The notes beneath the pieces were generated by a model. That model searched no databases and was not told the DNA's origin. It saw nothing but the letters and a program-made list of their open reading frames with translations. A program made the translations under genes and the position numbers. A stretch of 64,000 nucleotides of DNA, taken from assembly GCA_013399875.1 (NCBI GenBank), contig VXAZ01002119.1:558001-622000 (forward strand). Direction: 5' to 3'. Source of the DNA: Gymnorhina tibicen (lineage: Eukaryota > Chordata > Aves > Passeriformes > Artamidae). This document shows positions 1-12,915 of this stretch, piece by piece; the stretch's first letter is position 1, and every line of letters starts with the position of its first letter.

Positions 1-3000
1 TACAGGAGATCGGAAAGGTTAGGAAATTGCTACAGGAGTGTTCTCTACTGGATGACTCCTTGGGAACTGACATGGTCTGATGATCGTTTCCAAATGAATG
101 AATATCCCTCACTGTGTGTTGAGACTGTAGTAGAGTCCTGTCCAGTTTTGGATGAGACATCAGGAAGGAGATTTTTTTTTTTACAGTTACACAACCTCTT
201 CCACACTTCAAATTGAACCTGGCAATACAAAATTTGGAGATTTTCTTCCTGTTTTCAAAATAGATGATTTTTGTCACAAAGGATATATTTATTCACTTTT
301 TAGGCAGAAAAAAGTAATATTTCTGTGGACAAATGTTTCTGGAGACAGGCTTATGCACTGCATGGAGCTGACAGAGAAATGTTAGGAATTTAGCTTTCAG
401 GAGACACAGGCTGAAGATATGCTTGTCAAGCCAGTGTGGTTCAGCTTTTGCCAGTCATACTGCTGAGGGCTGTCCCCCATTTTCCCTACACTGGAATATG
501 TTTGCCATGTTAATCCCCAGCTATTCCTTACACTCAGCCAGGTATTTGCCTCCTGCAAAGTGCTGTGTCAGGAGTTTGGCTGATGGTGTTGCTGCAGCAT
601 GTTCCTTCTGCCTTCAGGACATCTTCTTACACCCTTAATTTCCAGGTGGCAAAGAGGAAGGATATTCCACCAAGACATTAAAACACATCTCTCAGCATTC
701 AGAAAGGCCTGAGAAAATCACATTAGTGGAGAGGAACAGGTTTGGTTTTCGACTTTTAGGATCAACTGCCATAAACTGCTTCGGCATCTCCAGGGACTTG
801 TGCTTCACCTGTGAATCTACAGAGCTTACAAAAGGCAGGCCTGTAGCATGGCTGTATATGCCAAAAGTCTGTAACATCCCAAATCAGAAACATCTTTTGT
901 CTTCAGTGCCTCCACGCTCTACTTCCTCCCCTAATACATCACTTCTTAGCATAAAGACTGTGGTATTTAGTTCTTGTCACTCATCCAGAGCTCTAAAGAT
1001 GTAGGTTACACAGTTAAGGCACAGGCTTTCTAGTGTTTTTATTTCCAAACATCAATGTCAAAAACTTCAGATAAATGACTGAGAGAGAAAGAAACAGGCT
1101 CTTAGCTGGAACTCTCATTAGCTTTAAGAAATACAGAAAATTGAGATTAAAGTATTCCTAAATTAAGACAGTGTGCTGCAAACCTCACTTTCTGTTCTGT
1201 GATGGACACTAGTTTTCTCAGTTGCCCAATTACTCTCTGAGGCACAAGTAAATAAGTTTAAAATTAATTGTGTTGATAGATATACAACAACCTTAAAACA
1301 TAGTCAGTAATGGAAAAAAGGTGTTAATTTTGCTTGTTGTTCTGTAAGGAGATAATAATCACCTTTTTTTAAATTAAATAGGGTGGATAGATCATAAGCA
1401 TTGTTTTGTGAGAAATCTAATTTATGTTGAGCATTAAGCTATAATTTTACTGAACTTTTGTGTTCACTTTTCTTCACCATATAATTAGTCTTTAACAGGG
1501 AATCAAAACTATTGTTGTCTCTTTAGAACAAAGGCTTCAGAAACTGGTAATTGCATCAGAGATCAACATTTTCTCCCTTCTCTTTCCTGTGGGAGCTAAA
1601 ATGTTACTCCCAAGATATGTTCATGCTGAATTATGCCTCTAAGGCAGAGGAGATGAGGGATCTTGGGGTGGTGGCATTGTTTTGGCAGGTACTAAGGGAC
1701 TCATTCACACTACTCTAGAGGTGCTGAGCATCCCAAACTGAGGTTGTGCTCCTCTTACTGTCATTTGGCTCTGCATCACTGCCAGCCCCTGGGAGGGCAC
1801 CCATGGCTCAGTCCCCAGCCTGGCCTTGCCAAGTTTTCACTTCTGCTAGCTGCCCAGCCAGCATGGAGCCTGAATGCTTTAGGATGTTACAACACACTTG
1901 CCCTTGTTTTTGCCTCAAATTCAAATCAGTCATTCCTTTAAAAAAACAATCATTTTAATTCAGTTTTAACATCTCTCACAATGAGAATGATGCATAGATA
2001 ACACTTGTGGTCAAGCCACTGTAAAAGCCACATGGACTAGACTCCTGTTGCTGTATGTGTAAGCGTACCACTGAGATGTAGAAGAATTTACACGTGTGAA
2101 AACATGGTGTGTCTTTTTTAATGCACGTCTCTTTGCGTGTTACATTGCTGCTGCACCCATGTATTGAAATGACAGAAGAGTGATATGTTGTTGCTACTTT
2201 TAATACCTTTCATGCTTGAAAATCTGTAATCTCTTTATGTCACACAAGTCACCACTGAAGCATAGCAGTTGGATTCTGCAGAGGAACGGTTTGTTGGTTT
2301 GTTTTGTTTTTTTTAATTATGAAAAGAGTTTTGAATAAAATAAAATATAATAAAATTAAATTTTTAAAAAGTACACTATTGAAATTAAAATAAGGCCTAG
2401 TTAAACATTATACTTATTAGACTGTTTTATAATCTGTGTCACAAAAATAGCCTTTACTAATCTTTGAAAAATTAAGAAAAAACAGGATATCACTTCTAAG
2501 AAGGAGAAACTAGCTGACATAACTAACACACTACTTGATCACCTTGACTCAAAGATAAACCGCTTGATGAATATCATCAGTCTTTAAAACTCTTTTCTGA
2601 TGGAAATTTCCATTGCAAAATCAATGAGGGACCATAGGGCTTCTTACCTTGTAATAGCTGCTGACAGCTTGATCATGCATGGCCTGCATGCCACACATCC
2701 TCCTGACTTTGTAAACAGTGTCTTTAAATGACATCTCTACTCTGTGGTCTGTCCTTTCTGTGTTAGCATCTGACAATAAGTTACCACAAAACCCTCATAT
2801 TAGCTCCATAATAGCCACAAGTTATCCCTTGTGCAAAGAGCATTCCTGCTTTGAGGATGTAGTCTGATGCCATCCATGTTATTGAGGAGCTTCACTGGAA
2901 GCAGTGAATCCATGCGAGCCCTGCTGCATTTGTCTGAGTCAACAGCAGCAAGAGGAATGTGAAAGTTGAGGAATTTAAATGCAGGGACTTTGAAAGAACA

Positions 3001-4568
3001 CCACTAAAAGCTTTGGTGTTTTGTAAACTACATTCGAGTGTGTAAAACCACAAAGCATCTTAGCTCTCTCATCACCACATATTAACAGCTATGTCCTCTG
3101 GTGACCTTGCTGAGGCAGAGGCTCTGCTCTGCACATTTGTGACTGGAGCTGCAAATCTCCTCTCTGTGGGTAGTAGTGCTCACTGTGAGAGCAAGTCCAG
3201 ATTTTCTGAAAACAGTGTTTGTCTCTCTGTGCTGGGTCTCAGTGGACAGGCACTGTCTGTGGTTATGAAGTCTTGAGTAGCTGTCTATTTTTGTTGTTAA
3301 ATTTTTAATTTAAGCTTCTCTAGTCTTCCTCTCCTCAGCGTTCCAGTCACCCTCAAGTACTTTTCATTAAATTATAGCAATTGCAGTTTTACTGAGCATA
3401 AAATTTCCCTAGTTTCCTAAAATTTTCTTGCTGTGAACTGATAAATTAGTAATTTTGACCATAAATATACAATAATAGGGGCATCCAGTTCAAACTCTTT
3501 ACAAAACATTTCCTAAGAGAATTGCCCTTTGGCTCCTGTCAAGTGATGAAGAGATGACCCCAGCTTCTGTTCCTTCAGCTTACTCAATCTTGACAGCTAA
3601 AGGTAATTTCTGTGCCTTCAAGTTTATAGATCTTCATTAAAATGCTAATACAATTCAGTTAGAAAGCCATTTTCTGACTTTTATTTTTTCTTGCTCTTGG
3701 GGGTGTGTGTATTTGTGTGGTTGCTGCTGCTAAAGAGTAACATTTATTAAAGAACCAATGCAGATCGATTTACCTTCGCTTTTCCTCAACCTGAAATGCT
3801 GAGACAGGCAAAACATGTTTCCATTACTTAAATAAGCAAACAATGGCATATAAATCATAGAGGCAGCTGGACCAAGGTGTCGTTTTCATAAAGAGCCAGG
3901 TTTCTCAGGAAGGACAGTTTAATGGGCTGCTGCCAGTGAAACGTCTGCAGAGCTGGTAATTGCAGAAGGGCACACACAGTGGTGTACAAAGGTGTCATGT
4001 GGGATCTGAGAAATAGCACCACAGCCAAGACAACTGGAAAAAGGAGACTGAAAAAGGTGTGGGCTTTAATAATTTGCTTCTTAAAGGCTGATTGTTTTAA
4101 ATAAAAGTCTAAGTTTTTATTTTTAGCTTGTTCATTTTGGCTGTAAGATCAGAGAAGTGTTTTTAGCTGTAATTTTATTTTGATCATGTTTATGCTGTGG
4201 CTTTGTTTCTCCTTTGATCATGCTTAAACACGTTTCAGAAATGTTTGATGTATGCTTTTTTTTAAAGCAGTCTTCCATGTTGTCTGCTTGTGTTTTTTAA
4301 AAGCAATGAATCATTGCAAAATACTTGCTGTCAAATTATTTCTTAAATCCATTTTCCCAAAACAAGCTTTCTGGACTTTTAGCCATTGGGAGACTGATTT
4401 CAAACAAGAAAGCGTTGAGCTGTTGTAACAGCATTTCTGAGGGCTACATGGATTGGAGGCAGTTTTAGGGTTGCAGAATACTCAGTTATTCATACTCAGA
4501 AATTTGAAGTCATTCCATCTACCCCCAATAGGTGCAGTGCACTGACTTTTACAGTTGTTACTGGTGGG

Positions 4569-4612
4569 TTTGGATCAAAGCCCCACTTCCCATTTGGATC
4601 AAAGTCCCACTT
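4569..4612 (+). repeat. Short direct duplication, 24-bp period
   Basis: Two copies of a 20-base unit beginning TTTGGATCAAAG, at 4569-4588 and 4593-4612, differ at one base (AAAGC versus AAAGT). It looks like a simple replication-slippage duplication inside the intron. Confidence 0.8.
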
Positions 4613-6468
4613 GCTATTCAGTAAAACTTGCTTGAAGTTCATTCCAGCATTTCTTTTGTGGCTGTGTTGAATGTATGAAATAGGTCAACCCTGACTGAAT
4701 TATTTTAAACTTCCCATGGGGACCCCTTGATACCAAACCTGTTTAATTTTGCAGGGTGAGGCAGGGCAGTCTCGATACTTGAACATACACATTCATGGAT
4801 GACATTCTTTCTTCTGCTGCATGGGTGAGCAATTAGGAAAGTCAAGGAGAAGTCCCTAATTCCCTCGTCTGTGGATATCTCCCTTCCAATCCTCAAAGAA
4901 GAGCAATAAAAAAGTGCTGTGCAGTCCATGGAGAGGGCTGTGTTGCGTGACTGCCGGCCATCTGGCTGATTGATTCATCAGGACCCTCAACAGCCAGTAG
5001 TGAGCATGGTCTGAAGCCCTGGGGTTAAATGCAAGTGTGCATCAAGCCTCTGTCAAGTCAAACAGCCCCTGCGCTAGTGAAACAATAAGGAACACACTAC
5101 AGATCACTGGTTCACACCACCCACTTCTTAGCTTTATAACCCATGAAATTGTCAACCACTTTTCTCTCCCTCTCTCCACACATGGTATCATGATGTTGTT
5201 TCTGTAACCATTGCATTAATTCTGAACAGAAATTAATCTATTTCTATATGCAACAGAACACATGTAGCCCGCTCTTCGTTTATTTGGTTCACTGCATAGA
5301 CATAGATCTGTTAGATGGAAGAGGGGAAAAAAACAACCACCACCAGGTAACGAGAGCAAGGGCCCTATAACGTGAAGAACCACTCTTTTATTGACTAAAA
5401 TGTATCGATTTAACTAGATGGCAAAGCAATCTGAGGTGTGCTCAGTAAGAAACACCAGTGTTGTTCAAAAATAACTGTTCCATGATGTACAATGGATGTG
5501 TTTCTAATATGAGGCTGTGTGACTACTTCATTTTCAGGGATTAAAATGTTAGTTAGGATTATTAATCACTAATTGAAAATCTGAATCCATCTCATATGAG
5601 CACTGGTAAGAAGTGTATGCAAAGCTCACGTGCTGTAGCTGTGGCATTAATTTTATCTGCCTGCCTCACAACCTTCTTCTCTGCTATCACTCTGACAGGA
5701 TCATTTGAAATACATATTTTCAATTTTTTCAACTATTTTTCTATCATTGTTTTGTCAGTCCTGCTTTAATGCTAAACTGTCTTACTGTTTCTAGGTTCAC
5801 TTGCAAAATTATGAGAGGTAAAGAAAAGAATAATAAAATGGTAACCAAGGGCAAGTTTATATAACCAGTGCTATATCAGCAATATTTTTTGACTCAAATG
5901 GGACTCCCCACAGTATCTTCACAGGCTAATGTAAAGTTAGATTTTTGATGCCTGATAATACAGTGATTTATTTTAGAACTTGATATCTTGTGATTTACAA
6001 AACCCATTGTGTTAGAAACAAATCATTCAACCATTTGGGAATGTGTTTAGGTTTTGGTTGAATATTATTTTTTACCCTTTTTCATTAATACCTTAAGGAT
6101 GTAAAAACAACATATTCACAAAAGAGGTTCTCCAGATCCAGTAGCCAAAACCAGTGTCTTCTAATGGGTATCCTCTTTCTCTGATGGATCCTTCCCCAGG
6201 CTGCAGTGCAGACATTTTCAAGCTATAGTTCTTGTTTCTTGAGATTCAAATCGCATGCAAAGCCCTAGTATAGCATATAAAAAATAGTCTAGATATTATT
6301 TATCTTGGGTCTCATGTCACTGTAACTTGAAGGCTATTAAATGCATGCTAGAAAGAAAGGAAGCACATTTAAGAGCTTACATTACTGGGGTTTGGAGTGG
6401 AGAGCTTAAGATCTCAGATTTTCCATGTTTTCAGATGTCTAAAAATATTTATTTTAACAGACAATAGG

Positions 6469-6500
6469 CAGTAGACCTCAGTTTCAGTAGATCTCAGTTT
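6469..6500 (+). repeat. Two-copy 16-bp tandem repeat
   Basis: CAGTAGACCTCAGTTT at 6469-6484 is followed directly by CAGTAGATCTCAGTTT at 6485-6500, one base different. It lies just before the ancient CR1 relic. No function is implied. Confidence 0.85.
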
Positions 6501-6504
6501 CACA

Positions 6505-7330
6505 GAGATCTATTGTGTGGCCTGTGTTGTTCAACATGTTCATAAATAACCTGAAAAAGAGGCTGGATGAGAGGTTGGGTTTTTTTCACATGAATCTCAG
6601 TTATTCAGCATAGTGAGACAAAGGAAGACTGCGAAAGATCATTAAAGGATCTTATGCAACTGGGTAGCTAAGCAATCAAATGAAAAATTAAATTATTCTT
6701 GATGAATGATGTAGTGATAAACCATGGGGAAAACCGTGAGGAAAACATGCCTATCTTCACATATAAAAGAATGGGCTGTGGACTGAGCATGTCCAATGAA
6801 GAGTGAGGTTCTGGGGTTATGGCACATAAGTTCCATGTCAATTTCAGAGTACTTCTTAGGACCTGTCAAATCCATATTAAATGTTAGGAGTTAATAGAAA
6901 AAAAACAACAGGAAATGAAACAAAGAGAATTGCTACAGCCCTTGTTAAAGAGCACGGTTCACCCATGTCTTGAACACTGAGCATTTTTCCAATATAGGAA
7001 TTGAGAGGATCCAAATGAAGTTATTAAGATCAGTGTTCAAAACACAAAACCAGGAGTAAATTTTAATTCATTACATGGTGTATGTGAGGAACAAATTCCC
7101 AAAGGACATGCTGAATGCTGGAAATTTGCATGGGTTCAAGAAGAAACTAGATAGATAACTGGATGAGAAGGCTATTGAGAGTTAAATAAGCACACAGAAA
7201 GCAACAAAGCTCAGGCAATCAGCTACACTGAAAACAATTGAAGGAAGGGACTTCATTCTTGGAGAGTATTATTTGTATTCACCATATTCTTTCTTGTCTT
7301 GAATAATTACCTCTGGACAATCTTGGAGGT
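6505..7330 (+). mobile_element. Ancient CR1/L3-type LINE relic (reverse-transcriptase end and 3' tail)
   Basis: In one frame near 6518-6575 the sequence reads WPVLFNMFINNLKK, matching the GPVLFNIFINDL core of CR1 reverse transcriptases. Farther on, about 6960-7190, the stretch resembles the usual downstream CR1 order: a degraded 'RVQ..' segment near 7003, a 'gaacaaattcccaaaggac' segment near 7090, and 'catgggttcaagaagaaactagatagata' style sequence near 7129-7160. Many stops and indels show it is dead and old. It resembles the CR1/L3 elements shared among amniotes more than young bird CR1. Boundaries are approximate. Confidence 0.65.
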
Positions 7331-7400
7331 TGTGTATTGATCTAAGTAAACTTTGCTCTAAGCCAGTAGGGTCATCCTTCTGTACTCATACATAGTTGGA

Positions 7401-7481
7401 TGTATACACACATATACACAAGTACCTGGGAATGTATACATATATACACACACAGAGTACATGATAATTCACACACACACA
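7401..7481 (+). repeat. CA/TA-rich simple repeat
   Basis: An imperfect alternating pyrimidine-purine stretch of ACACA and TATATA blocks, ending in a short (CA)n run at 7471-7480. It is an ordinary intronic microsatellite, interrupted in the middle by about 20 unique bases. Confidence 0.75.
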
Positions 7482-8714
7482 GTTATGCAGTATCTACTCA
7501 TATAATAGAAACATCTAAACTTCTATGTGCATATATACAAATATATCAAAATATGTTGCTTAAAAACACTGCCATCCTTAATAAGGCAATGGGTTGCACA
7601 GGCCAGCTAGTGCAAACTGGCAAAACATAGCAAAGTTCATTATTTCTATGACTATATAGCAATAAACATATACTGAAAAGATGTTAATACAGACGCTAAA
7701 ATAGCTTACAATTTCACATAGGAACAGGACTCTGAGTAGTTAAATATAGTTCACAGTTAATTATCCCAGCAGGATGTAGAATGGTTATAAAACAGATTGG
7801 TAAATCGGTTGGATATGCCTTCTTTTTCCAAATATAGTGAAAGATACCAGCTGAAGTATCTCAATAAAATACAGCGATGAGCCAGATGCACCACTGGTTT
7901 GAATTTATTGATATGAATTCTATAAAATTCTCTCTCCCACAACTTCTTAATAGCATTTTTTATATAACTGATCAGTATGTCCACATTATATGTATTTTCA
8001 TTTGTTGATGTTTCTTTTTTACCATCAAATAAAGTTGTCACTCTAATCATTAGGAAATAAAGTTTATGTATATTAAAAAAAAACTCTACAAAAATGGCAA
8101 AGACATCTCAGCAACTTGAGCAGAAACTCTAATATGCATTTCTATTCTGAAAAGAAGACAAAAATTTGGGGATTTGGGGTATCATGTGGAAGTAGCATCA
8201 ATCAAATGTATTTTTGAACTTAACTCTTTTTAACAGAAATGCACTAATAACTTTCTAGGTGTAATTTTTTTTTTTAATTGCTAAAATGAGAACTTTACAT
8301 TTGTCTCCATAATTCTTTCATTTTAATTGTGACTTATACAGAAAGATTATTAACCGCAGTCCAGACATCCAAAGAACAAGAAAAATGTCAGTAATAAATA
8401 CATGGAATTATGAAACCATGTTGTAATGTTATACAAACATTTGTAAAGAGATTTCATAAACATTTAATTGCTCCAATAATGAAGTTAAGATTTGTTCATT
8501 AAATACCTGTAGCAAACACCTCTCTGTATTAAATATAAGAGGAATGTAAATACCTGTCACATGTTAACAGGCGATGATGTACCTAGTATAGAAATATTTG
8601 CCATGGGATGCAATGATTGGGTCTTGGGAAGAAAAATGACAGTTCATTTCTGTAAGGAAGACAAGTTATCCAGTTCATGGAGTAGTAACATGCACAATGG
8701 CATTGTCTTCTCAG

Positions 8715-8857
8715 ATCCCAGATTTGTCGGTGCTCACCTGATACCAGAGAGCGACAATCCAGAAGACGACAAAATTTATTTCTTCTTCCGTGAAAATGCA
8801 ATTGATGGAGAGCACACTGGAAAAGCCACTCATGCCAGAATAGGGCAGATCTGCAAG
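8715..8857 (+). CDS. SEMA3A: SEMA3A coding exon, sema domain (about residues 222-269)
   Basis: The exon begins after ...TTCTCAG with two bases that complete an Asp codon from the upstream exon, then reads PRFVGAHLIPESDNPEDDK and ends THARIGQICK before GTAAGA. Length is 143 bp, with the last codon complete (phase 0). The content is the conserved class 3 semaphorin stretch in the middle of the seven-bladed sema propeller, with the segment YFFFRENAIDGEH. A second AG seven bases downstream (8721) would break the frame, so 8715 is the start. The last cysteine (GQICK) is one of the conserved sema-domain cysteines. The open frame running upstream from 8561 is intron. Confidence 0.97.
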
Positions 8858-10003
8858 GTAAGATGATGGCTTCTTGGTGTGATACTGAATGCACTCGCAA
8901 GCAATTTTAGAAACTGCGTTTTCTTGCCTGTGAGCTATTCACTATTAACACTGGCATTGTACTAAAGCAGGGATCATCCCAAGAGAAAAGTAGTTTGGGG
9001 ATGTCACACAGAAAGGAATACTATTCAATTCCTTTCTGGAGGGAATTTTACAAACTACGATGTTTGGTTCAAAAAGTCATACATATCCTCTGAGGCTTAG
9101 AAGGTGTCTGCAAAAGAAAGTCTTTTACAGGAAATGTGATACTTCCAGGTAGGCCAAATACAGTTGAAGAATTTGCTTTTTAAACATTAGTACCTTTCCA
9201 TTCCCACATTAGTGAAAACCTTTAAAACACAGGCAAAGGAAGATAGAACAAAATAATTGTTTAAGGTTAGCTGTAGAAATGGGCAACCATTCCAAAGACC
9301 CTTAGTGACTGCAAGATGAATCATTTGTCCACACCGATAAATGTCCAGATGGTTTTCTGACAGACTTTCAAAAATATTTCTGCTAATGAAATTATATTTA
9401 AAAATTTGTAGCTTTGGCAACTGTGATGTTTACAGTAAAATTTTTTGTTAATTCATAAGCACAATTTCAATTTACCTCCTTAAATTCAGAGGTTGCTACT
9501 TTAAAACCAATTACCCCACAAGTATGAAGTCCTTGGGGCACTTTATTTCTACGTTTTACAGCTCTATAACTGATCCCACTGTTCTGGCATTTTTGTCTAC
9601 TTTGTTCCTTTGCAACTTGCCTTTCTACTTTGTTGCTACCCAGTTAAGCATAATAAACACCCTCAGCTTTTCCAGGACATAGCAGACGGGGAGCTTTGGA
9701 GCAAAATATTCTGCCCATTTCTCTTTTTCCAGTGTTATATATGTATAAAGGTATATAAAAAGATTTGAGGTTTTTGGGTTTTAAATTATGTGTTAGCATG
9801 AAATATGACACAATACAATGTAAAATAAAAATAATTCAGAGTTTGTGTCTTTGCAACATATATTGCTTTTGTATGTAGAGGGTGAATTCTTCTCTCTCGT
9901 TTTCTCAAAATATCATCTTATTTACTGTATTTTCTTTGTACTCTGTTGATACTTCAAACAAAGACTGCTGCTAAATATTAATGCAAAATAATTTTTTTAT
10001 TAG
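8858..10003 (+). other. SEMA3A: SEMA3A intron (1.1 kb)
   Basis: It has donor GTAAGA and an acceptor in a T-rich tract ending TTATTAG. Nothing else is recognised; a chance antisense open frame at 9187-9420 has no family features. Confidence 0.9.
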
Positions 10004-10118
10004 AATGACTTTGGAGGACACAGGAGCCTTGTTAACAAATGGACAACTTTCCTCAAAGCACGTCTGATTTGTTCTGTACCAGGACCCAATGGCATTGACA
10101 CACACTTTGATGAGCTGC
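10004..10118 (+). CDS. SEMA3A: SEMA3A coding exon, sema domain (about residues 270-307)
   Basis: This 115-bp exon reads [20 protein letters not shown] and continues through [18 protein letters not shown], plus the first base of a Gln codon. It is one of the most conserved sema-domain segments, with the conserved cysteine in LICS. The donor is C|GTAAGT. The split Gln codon (C plus AG) is completed by the next exon, only 97 bp away, which fixes both boundaries. Confidence 0.97.
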
Positions 10119-10215
10119 GTAAGTGGCAGAAATGGCCAGAACATATAAATGTCTTCAGGTATTATCTGTATGAATTTAACCTAATTTTCTCCCCTTTCTC
10201 TTGTTGTTGTTACAG

Positions 10216-10285
10216 AGGATGTGTTCCTAATGAACTCAAAAGACCCTAAAAATCCAATAGTCTATGGAGTGTTTACAACTTCCAG
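10216..10285 (+). CDS. SEMA3A: SEMA3A coding exon, sema domain (about residues 308-331)
   Basis: This 70-bp exon starts AG|GAT after TTACAG, completing Gln, and reads [20 protein letters not shown] then TS. It ends with AG of a split Ser codon before GTACAG. Human SEMA3A has NFKDPKNP at this site; the Phe-to-Ser change is in a loop. The intron upstream (10119-10215) is only 97 bp. An alternative AG two bases into the exon would shift the frame, so the first AG is used. Confidence 0.97.
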
Positions 10286-11529
<1,244 letters not shown>

Positions 11530-12886
11530 TAAACTGGGAAAACTGTGGAAAATATTTTCACACATTACATGATCCTTGAGCTGAGATCCAGGAAAGAAAC
11601 TTGACACAGATAACGAAATGGATAGAGTGGCAGAAGGGAAAACTAACAGTTCCTCCAGGTCCAGAATGTACTGATTTTCTTGTAACATATGAAACTGCAA
11701 TAACGACTTCACTTGGATTTTAATTTTGACATTCATATTAACAACTTCAAAAGAAGTTTTGGTAATGGCTGGAGAATTTTACTGAAAGTCAAGTGTTTCA
11801 TAAATTATAGTGCATTAGCCTTTCCTTGGAATTTGGTTTTTTGCCAAATATTGTCTGAGCCATTCTTAGTGAGAATGAATGGAAAACAGAGGATTTGCCT
11901 GACTGTTAGGAATTTTCAGTGAACATTAAATCTAGGACAGTGGAACAGATATTTCTACAACAGATGATAGAATGACTACAGTAGCTTATAACTTCCACTG
12001 GGCATTTTTAAAAATGTCTGCTTTTACCTGATTCTTTGTTTCTAGTTTATAAATGACTAAAATATCAACCTATATAAGACATCCATATTTCAAGTGATAT
12101 CATCACATTTAACTGCCTCTGAAATTTCCAGTAGTCTAAGAAGATGGGGCATTTATGAAACAAGCATTAATTGTATACACTGGGGCCGCTCCTTAGCTTG
12201 TATAAGTCAGCTTGGCCCATTTATGTTGTGAACTGTCACTGCAGAAGATTAAATATATATGTACACTTGTATGCATATAAATTGATATATGTAAATAATA
12301 TATATGTCTGTAACATTCTTTTTAAAGTCTTCTTAAATATAAGGCAGAAAAGAAAGCAGGAATAACTTCGCTGCTTTAATTCATCATATTTTCTACTTTT
12401 CTCTGGTATGTTTGAAATTGTCCTTTCAAATCTGATATTTCAACTGATATATATGCTCAGCTAATGAAAATTACTTCCTAAGTAAAAGAAAACAGTGTCT
12501 CCCTGACAGCTGGATTCCTCAGCACTCCTCACTCCTTCACTGCGACTAAAGGAATTTCTAATGTTTTCCAGAGTTAAAATACAAGCCCTGCAGCATAAAA
12601 GAGGTTTCATTTCTTATGTGATGGTGAACCATTTTTTCAATTACTACAGTTAATTTTGCTATGTCAGGGGGTTGGGGTTTTTTTGAAGTTCTATTGTTTT
12701 ACGACTCTGTAGAAAATGTGAATGAGTAGATATTTTTGGTATTTCTTGTATTGCTATTGTCACCTTCTTTTCAGTCTAACAGACTTCATTATTCTGTTTC
12801 TTTATATTCCTCTTGGATTCCAGTATCGATTAACCTTTCTCAACAAAACCAGATACTAGATATTATGTAGAACTATGGACAAAAAA

Positions 12887-12915
12887 ATTTCTGTGATATG
12901 GACTATCACAGAAAT
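12887..12915. repeat. Perfect inverted repeat: 12-bp arms, 5-base spacer
   Basis: The left arm ATTTCTGTGATA (12887-12898) is exactly complementary to the right arm TATCACAGAAAT (12904-12915), separated by TGGAC. It could fold as a hairpin in the pre-mRNA or be a relic of a small inverted-repeat element. The pairing stops abruptly at both outer ends (A opposite A). It is too short for a pre-microRNA. Confidence 0.9.

Larger units (their letters stand above)
1..8714 (+). other. SEMA3A: SEMA3A intron, 5' end outside the window
   Basis: No coding exon was recognised here. The stretch is AT-rich. Visible structures are two short tandem duplications, an ancient CR1 relic at about 6505-7330 and a CA/TA simple repeat near 7400-7480. 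The short open frames show no family resemblance and look like chance. The intron ends with a pyrimidine-rich tract and CAG at 8712-8714. The frame open from 8561 into the exon is intronic read-through, not extra coding sequence. Confidence 0.85.

Noticed and set aside
3715..4000. Possible conserved enhancer with E-box and SOX-like words
   Set aside because: Such short words are expected by chance; without an alignment there is no support.
8561..8714. In-frame upstream extension of the first SEMA3A exon, with an ATG at 8561
   Set aside because: The sequence before 8715 does not match semaphorins, and a normal acceptor (TTCTCAG) precedes the conserved DPRFVGAHL segment. It is open intron, not an alternative start.
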